A DNA stretch of 64,000 bases from Girardinichthys multiradiatus (GCF_021462225.1 NC_061794.1:19671784-19735783), one strand, 5' to 3'; numbered from the stretch's first letter, positions 1-12,471 are shown. The notes: generated from the letters alone by a model not told the origin. Numbers and translations are program-made.

Positions 1-1872
1 CTAGGTTGACTGCATCATCTACAGACCTGTTGGCTCTGTAGGCAAACTGCAGGGGTTCCAGGAGGGGGTCGGTGATGTCTTTTAGATGTGAGAGCACAAG
101 GCGCTCAAAGGACTTCATCACCACAGAGGTCAGGGCGACGGGTCTGAAGTCATTAAGCCCTGTGGTCCTTGGCTTCTTGGGAACAGGGACGATGGTGGAG
201 GACTTGAAGCAGGCTGGCACATGACATGTCTCCAGTGAGGTGTTAAAAATGTCTGTGAAGACTGGAGACAGCTGATCAGCGCAGTGCTTCAGGCTGGCTG
301 GTGAGACAGAATCCGGACCAGCAGCTTTCCGGGGGTTCTGTCTCCTGAAGAGTTTGTTTACGTCCCTCTCCTGGATGGAAAGAGCCGTCCTCGGCGTGGG
401 TAGGGGGCTGGTGGGGGGGAACTTCAGGGTGGGGGTTGGAGGTGCCAAGGCCCCTCTTGAGGTTGGAGAGATGGGGGTGGTGGATTGTGGCTGCAGCTGC
501 TGGGGGGCGTCGTGGGGGATGGTTGCAGGACTGTCCCTTTGTCTTTAAAAGCGGCAGTAGAACTCGTTCAGGTTGTTGGCGAGGCGTCGGTCGTTGATGG
601 AGTGGGGGCTTTCGGCTTGTAGTTGGTGATTTGCTTGAGCCCTTTCCAGACAGACGCAGAGTCGTTGGCTGAGAACTGGATTTGGAGCTTCTCAGAGTAC
701 AGTCGTTTGGCCTCTTTCACTGCCTTGCCAAACTTGTACTTAGCCTCTCTGTATATGTCTTTGTCCCCACTCCTGAAGGCCTCTTCCTTATCCAGTCTTA
801 ACCTTCTGAGTTTAGCTGTGAACCAGGGTTTGTCGTTGTTGTAACTCACCCTGGTGCATGATGGTACACAGCTGTCCTCACAGAAGCTGATGTAGGAAGT
901 CACAGCCTCTGTGTACTCGTCCAGACTGTTGGTAGTAGTCCTGAACACATCCCAGTCTGTACAGCCTAAACACGCCTGGAGATTCTCCACAGCCTCACTG
1001 CTCCACTTCCTTGTCGTCCTCACAACAGGTTTGCAGAGCTTTAGTTTCTGCCTGTATGCAGGAATCAGGTGGACCATGATGTGGTCGGATTGGCCCAGTG
1101 CAGCACGTGGGACGGCGTGATAAGCGTCTCTGATGGTGGTGTAACAGTGATCCAGAATGTTGTCCTCTCTGGTCGGACATTTTATAAACTGTCTATATTT
1201 GGGGAGTTCGTGGGTCAGATTACCTTTGTTAAAGTCACCAGCGACGATAACTAAGGAGTCCGGGTTGGTCCGCTCCACACTCAGTACCTGGTCGGCGAGC
1301 ATGCGCTGTGCGACCTGCACGTTAGCTTGCGGCGGGATGTAAACACCGACCAGGATGAACGAAGCGAACTCACGGGGGGAATAGAAAGGCTTACAGTTTA
1401 TGATGAAGGCTTCCAGGTCTGGAGAACAGTGCTGCTGAATCACTGTCACGTCGTTGCACCAACCACTGTTGAGGTAAAAACAGATTCCTCCACCTTTCGC
1501 TTTGCCGGAGAGTTCCGTGTCTCTGTCCGCTCTGTAGAGCTGGAATCCTGCCAGCTGCAGCGCAGAGTCCGGTATTAATCCACACAGCCACGTCTCCGTG
1601 AAGCACAAAACTGCCGATGAATAAAAGTCCCTGTTTTTCCCCAACAACAGTTGTAGTTCCTAAATTTTGTTGGGAAGTGAGCGCACGTTAGAGAGAAATA
1701 TTCCAGGTAACGGTGTTCGTAGTCCACGCTGGTGAAGTCGTACCAGCACCCCAGCCCGTTTCCCTCTCTTCCAGCGTTTCACCGCGTGAACAAAGGTGAG
1801 CGCACCTTTGACCAGAATGTCCAAAACTTCCAGTCGCATTATGTCGCAGAATGAATGTGATTTAGGGCTCAT
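1..1872 (-). pseudogene. LINE ORF2 (endonuclease-reverse transcriptase), broken and partial
   Basis: This ORF would encode the protein that nicks target DNA and copies the LINE RNA in the nucleus. The start at 1872 opens MSPKSH and leads to the endonuclease motif SNVRSLPNK. An in-frame TAG at 1660-1662 interrupts it. The same frame then runs open from about 1659 to 568, with endonuclease motifs FTETWL, VAGDFN and GQSDH at roughly residues 16-21, 135-140 and 185-189 of that stretch. It continues into a basic linker ending near YKPKAP. A one-base loss in a C run near 608-613 shifts the frame, and a further TAA lies at 545-547. Beyond it the reverse transcriptase N-terminus is readable to the window edge (for example RPVALTSVVMKSFERL). 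At least two stops and one frameshift make this a decayed copy. The catalytic YADD region lies outside the window. Confidence 0.85.
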
Positions 1873-1880
1873 TTATAGAA
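1..1880 (-). mobile_element. Non-LTR retrotransposon (L2/CR1-like LINE), 5' part, truncated by window edge
   Basis: Reading the reverse strand from about 1880 to 1 gives the 5' half of a LINE: a start codon at 1872, an AP-type endonuclease, a linker, and the first part of a reverse transcriptase. The left edge translates as FAYRANRSVDDAVN, a conserved block of fish jockey-superfamily reverse transcriptases, so the element continues outside the window. Family assignment (L2/CR1-like) is by recognition, not a search. The copy is broken and cannot be active. Confidence 0.88.
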
Positions 1881-2121
1881 GAATATCTATAAATACAATG
1901 GCTGATCTGATTGAAACAATGAGGTAGGTTTTAATAATAAACGGTGAAGGTAGTTTGGTGTCTGCACCTATGTCAGTCTTTGCATGAGTAACAGATAATA
2001 TATTTGCTGTTGAGGTTGACAGGCAGACAGACAGCCCCTGTCTGTTCTGTTTAGTATGCAACAGCCACCGTTTGCATGACAAGGACAGGGAGAAGCTGTG
2101 TTTACATGCTCTATAGAGGTT

Positions 2122-2143
2122 GGGGGGGGGGGGGGGGGGGGGG
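2122..2143. repeat. Poly-G homopolymer (22 G)
   Basis: An uninterrupted run of 22 G residues lies directly in the sequence. Such runs are uncommon in vertebrate DNA and are prone to length change and sequencing error. Confidence 0.95.
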
Positions 2144-2509
2144 TGGAAATCATTTTCCATCAAAGGGAAGCAGCCCAAATTGCAGGCTTTTCTACACTCT
2201 ACAACAAACATGTGTAAAGGAAATAAGACAATTAGAAAAGCTGTTTTGTTTCTTTCTTTATAGTGAAAACCTTTGAAGGAGCTTGACGTTGAAACTCTCT
2301 GAACACTGAACTAAAGGTTATGTCTATTTATTAATTTTTACTGGTTTTTTTGACATGTAAAAAAATAATATGCTAATTTTTCTATGACAGCATAAAAGAA
2401 AACAATTTTTTATGCATCTTTCTGAGAAGACTGCTGCAAGAGAGTGACAACAGCTCCACACAGGGAAATATAAACCATTCAGCATTTCACTTCCAGCTGT
2501 AAAAAGTGG

Positions 2510-2534
2510 TAGGGTAGGGTAGGGTAGGGTAGGG
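2510..2534. repeat. (TAGGG)5 microsatellite
   Basis: Five perfect TAGGG units. It resembles but is not the vertebrate telomere repeat TTAGGG. Confidence 0.95.
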
Positions 2535-3620
2535 ACCTACTCTGCAGAAAGTCAGCAACCTTTGCACACTTTGCACCACAGCATTCACCGACTCCGCTCT
2601 TTGATTTTACCTAGCCTACCACTTTGTGGCCATGCTGCTTTATTTCACAATTGCTTCCACTTTGCTGTAATACCACCTACAGTTGACTGCAGAATATTTA
2701 GCAGCAAAGAAATTTTATGACTTCATCAGAGGACTTATAGTGCAAGTGCCATCCAATCCCAGTACCACGTTGGAATTCACTGAGCTCCTAACAGCTACCC
2801 ATTATTTCACCAATGCTTGTAAAATACCCTAGATGCTTGATTTTATGCATCTGTGACCAAGGAAATATAACTATCACGTCTACAGTTTTGAGTAAATTTG
2901 TACTTTCTTCCCTGTACTTTCATATCATATAATGCTGCCTTCATTCTTCTTGGAAGTGAAAAGTCTAAACTTATGAAGTGAGGTAAAGTAGCACTGCTGC
3001 TGCTTTGTTCTGATTAATTACTTGAAAGACAACTAGATTTATCTTTTTTTTACTACCAAAAGATGACAACAAAATTCTGATTGTCTTTGAATGCAGTTTT
3101 GTTTTTGTTTAAAATTAGCTTACATTAGCAACAGTTCTGCATGCTAGGCTCTTAAAAAAACATTGTTATGGTCCCATCAAACCCATTGTTTAGAGTTGCT
3201 GTGGAATGCTGTTATCACAACTTGAGTAGGATGAGTGTAATAATGAGGCTGCAGCAAAATGCTCTGTTGACAAACGAGGCCCTTTAATCACAAGACTAAG
3301 GAAGTTATTTGCTCTTTACGTCCAATTCAGAGGAAAGCTGAAGGAAATATTCTAATCATTTAAGGCTTTACTTAAATGAGAAAACTGTTTTAAGAAACCT
3401 AAAACTAAAAATATATCATGTGAACACTGAGTAGACCTACTATTACATTAATGGTCTACATGTATTGCGAAAATCATTTATTACTTTTTGTAAACAAATA
3501 GGAACTTAAAATCTAGCACCTGTCCCGCAGGAAACCAGAGCTTTGTTCCAGCTAGTGCGTTTTGTTGTATCAGTAGTTTTAACTGGACTGATGTTTTTTT
3601 TCTCTTCTTTTCTAATAATT

Positions 3621-3780
3621 TAGAATAGAATAGACATAATATTTATTGTCCCACATTTGGGAAGTTTACAAAGTAATTTACAGACGCTTTTACAATAAGG
3701 CTGTCTATATTGAGCACTAGTAGACACAGTAACAAACGTGCAAACAAGGGCAAAATTCTGCATAGATATGGCAGTAAACG
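3621..3780 (-). mobile_element. LINE 3' tail fragment
   Basis: On the reverse strand the end reads TGTCCCACA-like sequence reversed into an AATAAA-type signal followed by TATTCTATTCTA. This is the same 3' end architecture (polyadenylation-like signal plus TTCTA repeats) as the LINE ending at 20203. It is a 5'-truncated LINE insertion with no coding part left. Confidence 0.6.
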
Positions 3781-4974
3781 GCTTGGCTGTTTATTTTTAC
3801 ACAAAAGTGGAAATAGTATAATGTTTTGGACTTCAAGTCTCTGTTACAATATTTTAATATTTATTCATTCAAATGCATGAAGTAAGATCCACTTCTGTTG
3901 TACTTTTACCCTTCAAGACTACAGCACCATAATGTGCCCCAATATATATTCTGTACAAGACCACAGAAAATATCAAAGTAGCTCCTTTCAACTGGCAACT
4001 GTTTTGCTATCTGTACTGCTTTGGTCTAGATGAAATGAGTTACTGTGTGCATTTGGATTTAGACTTTTGGTGAGTAAATATGCCTTTCTATGAAACATGA
4101 TTGTTCCTTCCAGTTTGCCTTCCAAAGAATTAACTCCAACAACTTTAAGCAGAGTCTGTAGCCAAACTGACTTGAAATGATCATGCCATGTCAGTTCAAC
4201 TTTCAGTCCTAGTAAATGAAAAGATCAACAAAAGAAAAATCCATCTTTTATATAAATACAATGCAACATAGAATGCTTGTATTTATGACATTTAAAAAAT
4301 ATATTTTATCAAAACCCTAAATACATATTTCTCTCTGTGCTAATGAGTTGTTATTTAAAAGCAAATGAAACCTCTTATGCATAAATTAATTCAGTTAATT
4401 CCAATGCCTAATGTTGTTGACAGTTGATTCATTCGCAGTGAAATTAGACTGGTTACCACAGTCATTATGACTGTGGAGAAGAAATATGGATCAATTATAG
4501 GAATAGTGAGTGAGGCCTCTATGAGCACCATAGGGAATCAGTTTCTCATCACTCCTGGCATCTCACACCAGACATCTCCCTAACATATGCAGATCTTTGC
4601 AAATGAGCCATTACCTCAAGTAATAAATTAGCACTGAGTGTTTGTTGACTGTCTGTGTGTTTAGTGGAACAATGAAATGGGGACACACTCGTGTGCTAAC
4701 CATCTTAGTCTGGGAACAGCCATTTTGTATACATTTATGTAGTATGGAGGAGCTAAATGTCGCACAAATACTCTGCTTGCCAAAAAAATATTCTGGTGAC
4801 TTTTCCTCTCTGACTGAACTGTGGGCACGTAAAAAATAATATGATGTACATGTTTTGGACATTTGGCTGTTTATTCTTTGAATAAAAGAGTTATACACTT
4901 AAGCCAAAATTATCCATACTTCTAACAGATTTAGACTGAAAAATAGTTTCATTCAAATAAGATTTTTTTTTTTC
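3781..4974. other. Non-coding stretch, nothing recognised
   Basis: AT-rich sequence. The overlapping short open frames at 4611-4898 on both strands show no domain and no splice context that I can defend. Confidence 0.5.
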
Positions 4975-5262
4975 TGATAGTAAATTGGACCAGCTTCTCT
5001 CAGAAGATAATGAAACAGCAGGACACAGACAGGGTAGCATGCACGCAGCAGGAATCACACATACACATAACATTAGGAACCGGCGGGGAACAAACGGGCT
5101 TAAATACAAAAACTGAACAACAGGGGGAACCAATGACAAATGTGACCAGACAATCAGGGGAAAACACAGAACAGGTGTGGGCTTGGGGTGCAGGGAGACA
5201 GAAAACAAAGGACTAGACCAGGTCATATAACAAAAACACAAGCAGGTATGACAGGTATGACA
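4975..5262 (-). repeat. LTR-like repeat fragment
   Basis: Read on the reverse strand this has the layout of the solo LTRs found at 10281 and 11887: CT-rich text, a TATTTAAG TATA-like box, and a 3' side containing GGTCCAATTT. No clean target duplication was found, so boundaries are approximate. It could instead be an unrelated repeat. Confidence 0.35.
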
Positions 5263-5530
5263 TCTGGGTCTGCCGTCCCCGGCAGACCCAGAGCTCAGGA
5301 CGCCGGCCAGAAGGCCGTCCCCGGCAGATCCAGCGATCAGCAGGCTGGCGAAGTAGGGGCTGACCAGGCCAGCAACGTAGGAGCCGATGATCTGACGGCC
5401 GGTGGCGGGACCAGGAGAACCCACAGTGGAGCTCAGTGGCGCGATGCAGAAACCGCTGGAACCCAGGTGATCGGTTCAGAAACCGCTGGGACCTTCGGCC
5501 ATGGAGATCTGCGGCGGAGCCGCCAAGGCC
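5263..5530. repeat. GC-rich repeat with perfect hairpin and internal duplications
   Basis: An abrupt GC island in AT-rich surroundings. It opens with a perfect 13-bp stem, TCTGGGTCTGCCG at 5263-5275, pairing with 5280-5292 across a TCCC loop. The segment GCCGTCCCCGGCAGA recurs about 38 bases later, and CAGAAACCGCTGG occurs twice near 5446 and 5478. Open frames run through it on both strands, as expected for GC-rich repeats. I do not recognise the family. Confidence 0.55.
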
Positions 5531-5539
5531 CAGCATGCA

Positions 5540-6274
5540 CTTTTAATTTCCTCATTATCACTGAAAAGCACAGTGGAGGGCAATAATTCTGTTTCTGCCC
5601 CTTCACAAATTGATTCTTTTGTTCATAGTGTTTCTTCATCATTGCGTGGTGCATTAGACAATGCAGCCCCCTTGAAAAAGAAGATAATCATTCATAGGAG
5701 GCTAGCTCCTTAGTTTAATTCAGAGCTGCATACTTTAAAGCAGAATATTAGAAAATTGGAGAGAAAATGGCGCTCTACACACCTAGAGGATTCCTACTTA
5801 ATCTGCAAAAATAGCCTACTGTATAAAAAGACACTTCGCCAAGCTAGAACAGCTTATTTCTCATCATTAATAGAAGAGAACAAGAATAATCATAGGTTTC
5901 TCTTTAGTACAGTTGCTAAACTTACACAGAGTCATAGCTCTGTTGAGCCATCCATTCCCTTAGCTCTTAGCAGCCATGACTTTATGGGATTCTTCCAAAA
6001 TAAAATTGATTCTATTAAAAAGAAAATCTTTGACATACTCCCAAAGATGATTACTTCATCCTCAGCAAGTGAGACAACATTGGAAATAACTGCAGAACCT
6101 GATTTGTGTTTGGACTGCTTTGATAATGTGAAGCTTCCTGAGTTATCAGAAATATTAGCTTCATCTAAACCTTCAACTTGTATGTTAGACCCAATCCCAA
6201 CCAAATTATTTAAGGAATTGTTCCCTCTGATTATCAGCCCCATTTTAGATATGATGCCTAAAAGGCAGGTTTAA
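5540..6274 (+). pseudogene. LINE ORF2 linker fragment (between endonuclease and reverse transcriptase), broken
   Basis: The forward frame reads ...SSLRGALDNAAPLKKK, then an in-frame TAG at 5711-5713 where related elements have a codon for tryptophan, then FNSELHTLKQNIRKLE and on to a stop at 6274. The string AYFSSLIEENKNNHRFLFS, followed by DFMGFFQNKID and LDPIPTKLFKE, is the characteristic linker upstream of the reverse transcriptase in fish L2/CR1-like LINEs. Endonuclease and reverse transcriptase cores are absent on either side, so this is an internally preserved remnant of about 245 codons. It is a different subfamily from the copy at 1-1880, judged by the divergent linker. Confidence 0.75.
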
Positions 6275-8764
6275 ATAATATAATATCTTAACTGTGGACA
6301 TTTTTCCCCATTGGCCATTTGTGCATTATTCCCTCAATTCCACTTAATTTACAACTGTGGGAAAAGTATCACAGGTACACCTCAAAGTCTCACAAGTGAT
6401 CAATCTGAGCAAGAGGTCTGCTAGAAGAATTAGTATGATTTATGGCCTTCAATACTGTTATTTACAATTGTGTCGAAGCAGCCCAATAGGAGGTAACTCT
6501 AGGGAGAATTCCAATGTAGGCGAAGGAAATCAGAGATAGCTAAAGTGTAATTATCTGAATGACAGAGGAGACAAAAGGTAAGGAAAGGCAAGAAAGAGGG
6601 AAAAGAAAAAAGTCTATAGCCAAAGAAAGGGCATCAGAAACTAAATTAAAAGGAACATAGCAGGCCATAGTACCAAAACAATTTCAAAATGCTAAATATT
6701 TTCCTATATATTGAATGTTGAACATAAACTTTAAATGTAATAATGTATAACAAGATGGTCTCCTTTTAATCTGTACATCTATTATATATTGTCAGAAACA
6801 AAGAGACTGAGAGGTGTGCTGAACAGTCTCAGTCAAGCAAATGATCAATATGCAGAAGCACTGAGTCATACATCTGATAAAACAAACTGGATCAATAATC
6901 TGGTACAGTTTGACATATTTGGATAATTTCTGCAGGATAGAGTGAGCAAATATTACCAAGTCAGTATATGGCATATTGATAGACTCCTAACAAAGGACAT
7001 TGTGTTGAACAAAGTGTTGAACCTCCTGTGTGCTTGTACACATTTGAGAGCCACATTTGAAGGAGAGAGCTTTATTTTGTTTGCATTAAAATCTTATTTT
7101 GATGTTTGCCATTAACTACCTTTCCAAGCTATAAAATGTTTTACCAATAAGGAACACAGTATCACCACACAACTATTCGCTCTATTCAAGACTTTAAAGC
7201 CATGAGGGTTCTTACAATATGTTCACAGTTTGTGTTTATATGACCTTTTCAAATGGTGCTACAACTCTGGTAATGTAGGAGGGAATTCAGACAAACTCTG
7301 ACCTTTTCTCAATTTGGTGGTTCAATATAACAGTAAAGCTTTCAGATCTTTCCCTCAAATGTAATAGAAATGGACATGAGTCAAACATAAAAGTACATTC
7401 CCTTGTTCCCCAGGCTATAGTTTAGTTATCAGCTTCAGCTGACTTTAAAACAGATAGTGCTAATTCTTGCTTTTCTGGTCATTTCCATTTAGTGCAATAA
7501 ATTAAAACACTATGTTAAATTAAAAATGTCAATCATTTTGTAGCAAAGTTCACAATTTGCATGTGACTTATTTCTTACTTAGTGTCTGGGATTGAAACAT
7601 AAATTACTGACAATTATTAATAATTGTATCATCAGTGGACTGAATCATCACCCTTTTTGATGTTAAATTGCTTTTTCTGTATTATCCATATGTTTAAAAA
7701 AGGGCCTGACCTGAACAGACAAACCCCAACCTTGCAAATAAAAGACAGATTCACACAACTACAAAGTACAGCTAAAACATAATAGTATTTGCCAATTGTT
7801 TTCTACAAATACCATATCTTGAAGCAATAAAAAGAGACAGAAGTTTTGCTTTTACTGTATTTAAAATTTTCTAACACATCTGGCACTCAGAAACATTCTT
7901 AAATATGTTGTTTTAAATGTATACATGTGTAATTAACAGACAGTTATTGAAAATTGTCACATTGCAACTCTTTTTTTCACACACCCATTGTTGTGTATTG
8001 TGAGACAGAAACCACATTACCAACTCTGCCAACTATACAGTTTTTTGTAAGTCTTGCAAGAATCCCAATGTGATGTTAATGCAATGTTCAGGAAAACAAT
8101 TCCTGTTTTGCCAGACCACTTTGTGTTTCAGAGTACCACATCTGATTCAAGAAGTAGGCATTTGTCTTCCATATCACCAAAGTTTATTAATCTGAAAGGA
8201 TTCTGTACTCTGAGGAACTTTACATAACAAATACATAAACAACGACAACCATGTTACAGTTGGTACAGGCAGTTGTACCATTTTTATGTACTTTGATTGG
8301 GACATCTTTGCCTCCTTCTGGTGTCACGATGGCAGGCTGTTTTGGAGAATGTTTTGCATTACTAACTAAGCAGAATGTGTAAGACAGTGCTGTCCACATG
8401 CTGTGGTCAGGTGTTTGGTGTGGTTCTTTTTTTTTCAGTTTTAATATTTTTATTGATACCATTAACATAATATCATATCAAAGCTTGGCAACAATCCAAG
8501 TAATCCCCACATACACAAAAATTAAAACAATTTGGTCCATTAGATTATTTTTCTGTATTGAAGTGGAATGGTACAGGGAATAATTATTGAACACATAAAG
8601 AATAGAATGTGCAAAAACACATAAAAAGCCAAGAAACTTGATGAAATCTATCAATATCACAGAAGTTATTACTGCTGCTATGTGTAAATCAACATCTATC
8701 GATATAGTCAATATCTTTATTAACTGATGCCTAGCAAAAGGTTTGTAATCTGGAAGTGGGAAAA
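6275..8764. other. Non-coding stretch, no gene recognised
   Basis: About 2.5 kb of AT-rich DNA without a coding-like frame. The part from about 8440 to 8760 has the feel of another decayed transposon (wording such as TTATTGAACACATAAAGAA), but I cannot assign it. Confidence 0.45.
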
Positions 8765-9150
8765 ACATTCTTTAACCATAAACCAGCCACAGCTAGAAGC
8801 CCCTCAAATGAATTCTGTCAGGGGAGTCAAAAGCATAATCAAAAGAGTTGTCCAAGAGCCAATGAGCACTTGCAGAGATTTTCAGAAAGACCTGCAATAA
8901 CATGTACAGTTTTACCAATGACAACAAGCTCAGAAAGGATGAATGGAAAAATGGACTGGAACATTTTTGATAAGAATCTGAAAATGAAACAAATGTGGAT
9001 TGCCAGGCAAGGAAATAGTTTCAAACACACAACCAAGGACACTCTTGATTGATTTAAATTTCTGTAAGCATTTTATATACACATTACCAGGACACACTCT
9101 TGTTCAATTAATGAGAATGTGTGTCCAAACTTTCAACTGGTAGTGTATAC
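8765..9150 (+). mobile_element. Tc1/mariner relic with right terminal repeat
   Basis: The forward strand contains decayed Tc1 transposase N-terminal text (VKSIIKRVVQEPMSTCRD-like in mixed frames), then jumps to a right terminal repeat reading AATGTGTGTCCAAACTTTCA followed by ACTGGTAGTGTA. This terminus is typical of a very common fish Tc1 family. The catalytic core is missing, so the copy is internally deleted. Confidence 0.65.
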
Positions 9151-10275
9151 GTATATATGCAAGAACACGTATATGTATCATGATAATGCCGAATTCCTGG
9201 AGACGTTTGATGCAATCCACAAAGAAAACTCAATAAAGAAGTGAGAAAACATATTTTTCTCTCTGCCTATACACAAAGATATGCAGCAGAGACTATCAAT
9301 ATTACAAAGATTGATCTGATAACTGTGATGGAGCAAACTGGCTTCAGGATATTGCTCTCACTGCTCTGAACCTGCTGCTGCTGCACTTGCACAGACAGAT
9401 ATAAGCCATCTGCAGCAGCTCTCAGCCTAGCAACATGCCCCAATCTGACAAATCATCTCATAACTCATGCCAGATAGTTATACACAATGCAATATTACCT
9501 TCATCTAAACGTGTTCCCCAGGAGCGACACTCAATTGAACCAACCTGTCTTGCCTTTCAGATCATGTCATACTAATGATGTTACACACTAAAACTGGCTT
9601 ACAGGATTACCACTGTCTCTGGAACCTACAATCTGTGATAAAAACAAATATGCAAAGAAGATTATGTCAGCGTATATGTATGGGAGATGTTATGTAAATG
9701 CAAATATACCCCATCCAACCGCATTTAGGTTCTATCTTATAGATGTGCAGACCTAAAAATTCCCATGCAGTAAATGTAAGAAATGTGATGCTTTTTGCAA
9801 TGAGCTCAGGTGAACTGAATAATGTCCAGTTATCCATCAGAGGCAGCTGGTTCATATTGATAAAGCAGGGTGAATTCATTTAGTATTAGATAAATGCTGG
9901 CATGTGTTAAATGCATTTTTTTCTAATTGGAGAAAAGAGTAGTGCTTGTTTAGCCAGCACCAAGTACCTCAAGGGAAAAGGACAAAACTGCCTGTTGAGA
10001 AAAGGAAAGTCATTTGTTCTATTTTTGTATTATCAATTGGGGGAGGCTGAGTTATCAGAAGGAGCTAAATTGAAATACACCCAAGCGTGCCCAGACACAG
10101 TCAGCAAAAAATACAGAAAATAGCAGCTTTAAAGACCCTTAAATAGAAACAGGACTATCACAGGAAAACATATACATCCAGTGTGTTTACAGGCAGAAGA
10201 CACCAGAGAATGATTTAAGGCAAGAGACGTATTTAACTTTGGAGACATGAAGATTACAGTTTTTCTAAAGTACCT
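9151..10275. other. Non-coding stretch, nothing recognised
   Basis: No coding-like frame, terminal repeat or tandem array was seen in this 1.1 kb. Confidence 0.45.
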
Positions 10276-10280
10276 GGTAG

Positions 10281-10821
10281 TGTCACGGTACTGTCACGGT
10301 TTACTTGGAATTGGACCCAGAATGCAGACGAGCAAGCAGCGTGATGGTAAGTGAAAAAGATTTAATAACGAAAACTCACTCACTACAGAAGGCAGGAACA
10401 AAACAAACGGGCAGCCAAGACAGGCGTGGCATGATCAAAAAATAAGACTTGAGCATCAAACTTGACATGAGCATGAGAGTGAAAGATGTTTCCGCAAAGA
10501 CTTACAGAACAGGTGTGAATATATGGCGTGAAAACCAGGTGGAGTAAGGAGACAGATTAACTTGAAGCAGGTGAACTGAATAAACTTAATTAACAGAACA
10601 AAACGTGACTGGAGCAAAACAGAGACTCTTGAACACAAACTAGAAAAACATGAAGCAAAAGCATAACCAGATCCGAAAACCAAACTTGACAAAACATGAA
10701 CAAGACGACAAAACAAAAGCATGATCAGGAAAATAAACAGAAACATGATTCAAAACTTGAACAGTGAAAAACATAAGGAAGAACCCCGAAACCAAAAACC
10801 AAACAACCCTACATCAAGACA
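10281..10821 (-). mobile_element. Solo LTR with perfect 5-bp target duplication
   Basis: The element begins TGTCACGG and ends AAGACA on the forward strand, so it has TG...CA ends. It is flanked by the perfect duplication GGTAG at 10276-10280 and 10822-10826. On the reverse strand it has LTR-like order: CT-rich text, a TATATTCA TATA-like box, then TATTAAA near the 3' side. No internal retroelement sequence is present, so it is a solo LTR left by recombination. A 5-bp duplication fits Ty3/Gypsy elements. TGTCACGGTACTGTCACGG at the edge shows a small internal duplication. Confidence 0.78.
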
Positions 10822-10826
10822 GGTAG

Positions 10827-11886
10827 AATTTGTTTTGGTTTGTTTGGTGTTGTTTGTTTTACTTCGGAAGCAGCTTCTTTGACTTGGTCTGAAATCCTGT
10901 TGAAACTGACCTTTAGCTCATGTTTCCAACCGATCATGTGAAACAATCCTGATGAAACAAGTTTTGTAGATCTCAAAAATGCAGCTTTAATGCTTACCTT
11001 TATAGAAACACAGCATATTGTAGACCTGAAGTCTTTGATTATTGAATATGGAAAGTCAGTCAGTCAGAAAGTATTATGGTGAATTATCTTTTTAAACCAT
11101 GAGCTGCTGTGCCACTTCTTTCTGTAATAGAGAACTATACATTCTATATACTATACTATATTCTGAACTTTTTATTATTTTAGTCACACATGGGCATGAG
11201 CTGGGTTTCTCAAATCGTTCAGCAGACATGGGCATAGTTGCTGTGAAACATTCTAAAAGGGATAGTTTGGATATTTTGAAATAAGATTCTGTGAAGATGT
11301 GATCAGTCATAGTTTCCTTACCTGTAGTAGACAGATGTCATTTCGCTTTGTATTTGTAGTAAAGAAATCTTCAAAGCAGTGAAAGAATCCATTCTTGATT
11401 AACCTTGAGTAAAGTTGTTAAAATTAACTAAAACAGGGGTCCATCTGACAAGTAATGATCCTTTCAGCACTCTGAGAATTTGTTCACAGTTCTACAAGTT
11501 CACTATGAGATGACACCTGACTACTACAGGTAAGGAAGTTATTACTGATAATAAACGCTTATAAAAATAACCAAACTATCTTTTAAAAACCTGTTTGAGA
11601 CTCACTTTTAACTCATGTTTACAACAGATCATATCTATTAAACAACCTTGCTTACTTTACAAAAATTTGTGGCTGTCAAATTCAAGCTCTATAGAACTCT
11701 AACATGCTATTTAAATCATTGTCTTACCAGTAACAAAAACTTATTAGGGAGCAAAAGAAAGAAAATATGTTTTCTTTTAAACAGAGACCTAGTAATTACT
11801 TTTGCTCAATATATATGTAACAAAAGTTTTTATTATTTAAATCACACATGGGTGTTAGGTATGTTTTTAACCATTAATGCTGTTAA
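10827..11886. other. Non-coding stretch between two solo LTRs
   Basis: AT-rich. Two similar short segments (around 10905-10990 and 11590-11660, each with an ACTCATGTTT-type phrase, CCGATCATG or CAGATCATA, then CTTACTT or CTTACCTTTA) suggest a diverged local duplication. No gene is seen. Confidence 0.4.
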
Positions 11887-12471
11887 TGCCATCAGGGGTG
11901 GTTTTGGAGTTGGACCCAAGTACAGGCAGGAATGTTGGATGATTACGGTGATGATTTAATAAATTAGATATAGAACAAATGTATAGGGGAGGACAAGGAG
12001 AACAGGACTAGAAGCAGATCAACGGGCATGAAAAAAGATAGTAACAGGAAAATAGCAAGCAATCTAACAGGAGGGTTCATTAGAGAACAATGAGAACCAG
12101 AGAGCATATACTGAAAGAGGTGTGGAGAATGACTTCTAATGCCAGTATGTTCATTAGGGTATAATGTGGAGCAGCTGAGGCAGAAGGTAAGAAAGGAGAC
12201 TGAGGGAGAGACACTATTTTACACAGAAGGAGCTGAACTAAGACACAATGAAACACTTAACCAGGTGGAAAACACAAATACTAACCAAAGGAAATAAACT
12301 GGAATACACCTGGAACCGAAAAAACAGAATATGGTAATAGCTTACTAACAATAATGAACACAAAGATATGAACTTAAGTTTGGAAAGACCATTAGAACAT
12401 AATAAACAGGAAGATGGTGAAAACGGAGACACAAAAAAACCCCAAAATCCAAACACCTATGGATCGTCACA
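11887..12471 (-). mobile_element. Solo LTR, relative of the 10281 copy
   Basis: The forward-strand ends are TGCCATCAGG and GATCGTCACA. The flanks are GTTAA (11882-11886) and GTGAA (12472-12476), a 5-bp target duplication with one mismatch. On the reverse strand it starts TGTGACGATCC and carries a GTTTGGATTTTGGGG block like the start of the 10281 copy, and a TTATTAAATC polyadenylation-like segment. There is no internal coding sequence. Confidence 0.65.

Larger units (their letters stand above)
1881..3620. other. Non-coding stretch with simple repeats
   Basis: AT-rich sequence with no open frame that looks coding. It holds a poly-G run and a TAGGG array, annotated separately. The open frames around 1873-2276 include proline or glycine runs that come from the poly-G tract and are not genes. 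Confidence 0.6.

Noticed and set aside
1873..2276. Proline-rich and glycine-rich ORFs on opposite strands
   Set aside because: Created by the poly-G run.
2510..2534. Telomere repeat
   Set aside because: The unit is TAGGG, not TTAGGG; it is an ordinary pentanucleotide microsatellite.
4891..5586. Overlapping 177-codon and 132-codon ORFs on both strands
   Set aside because: They span a GC-rich repeat with internal duplications and are open in several frames, as expected for such composition. No protein family is recognised.
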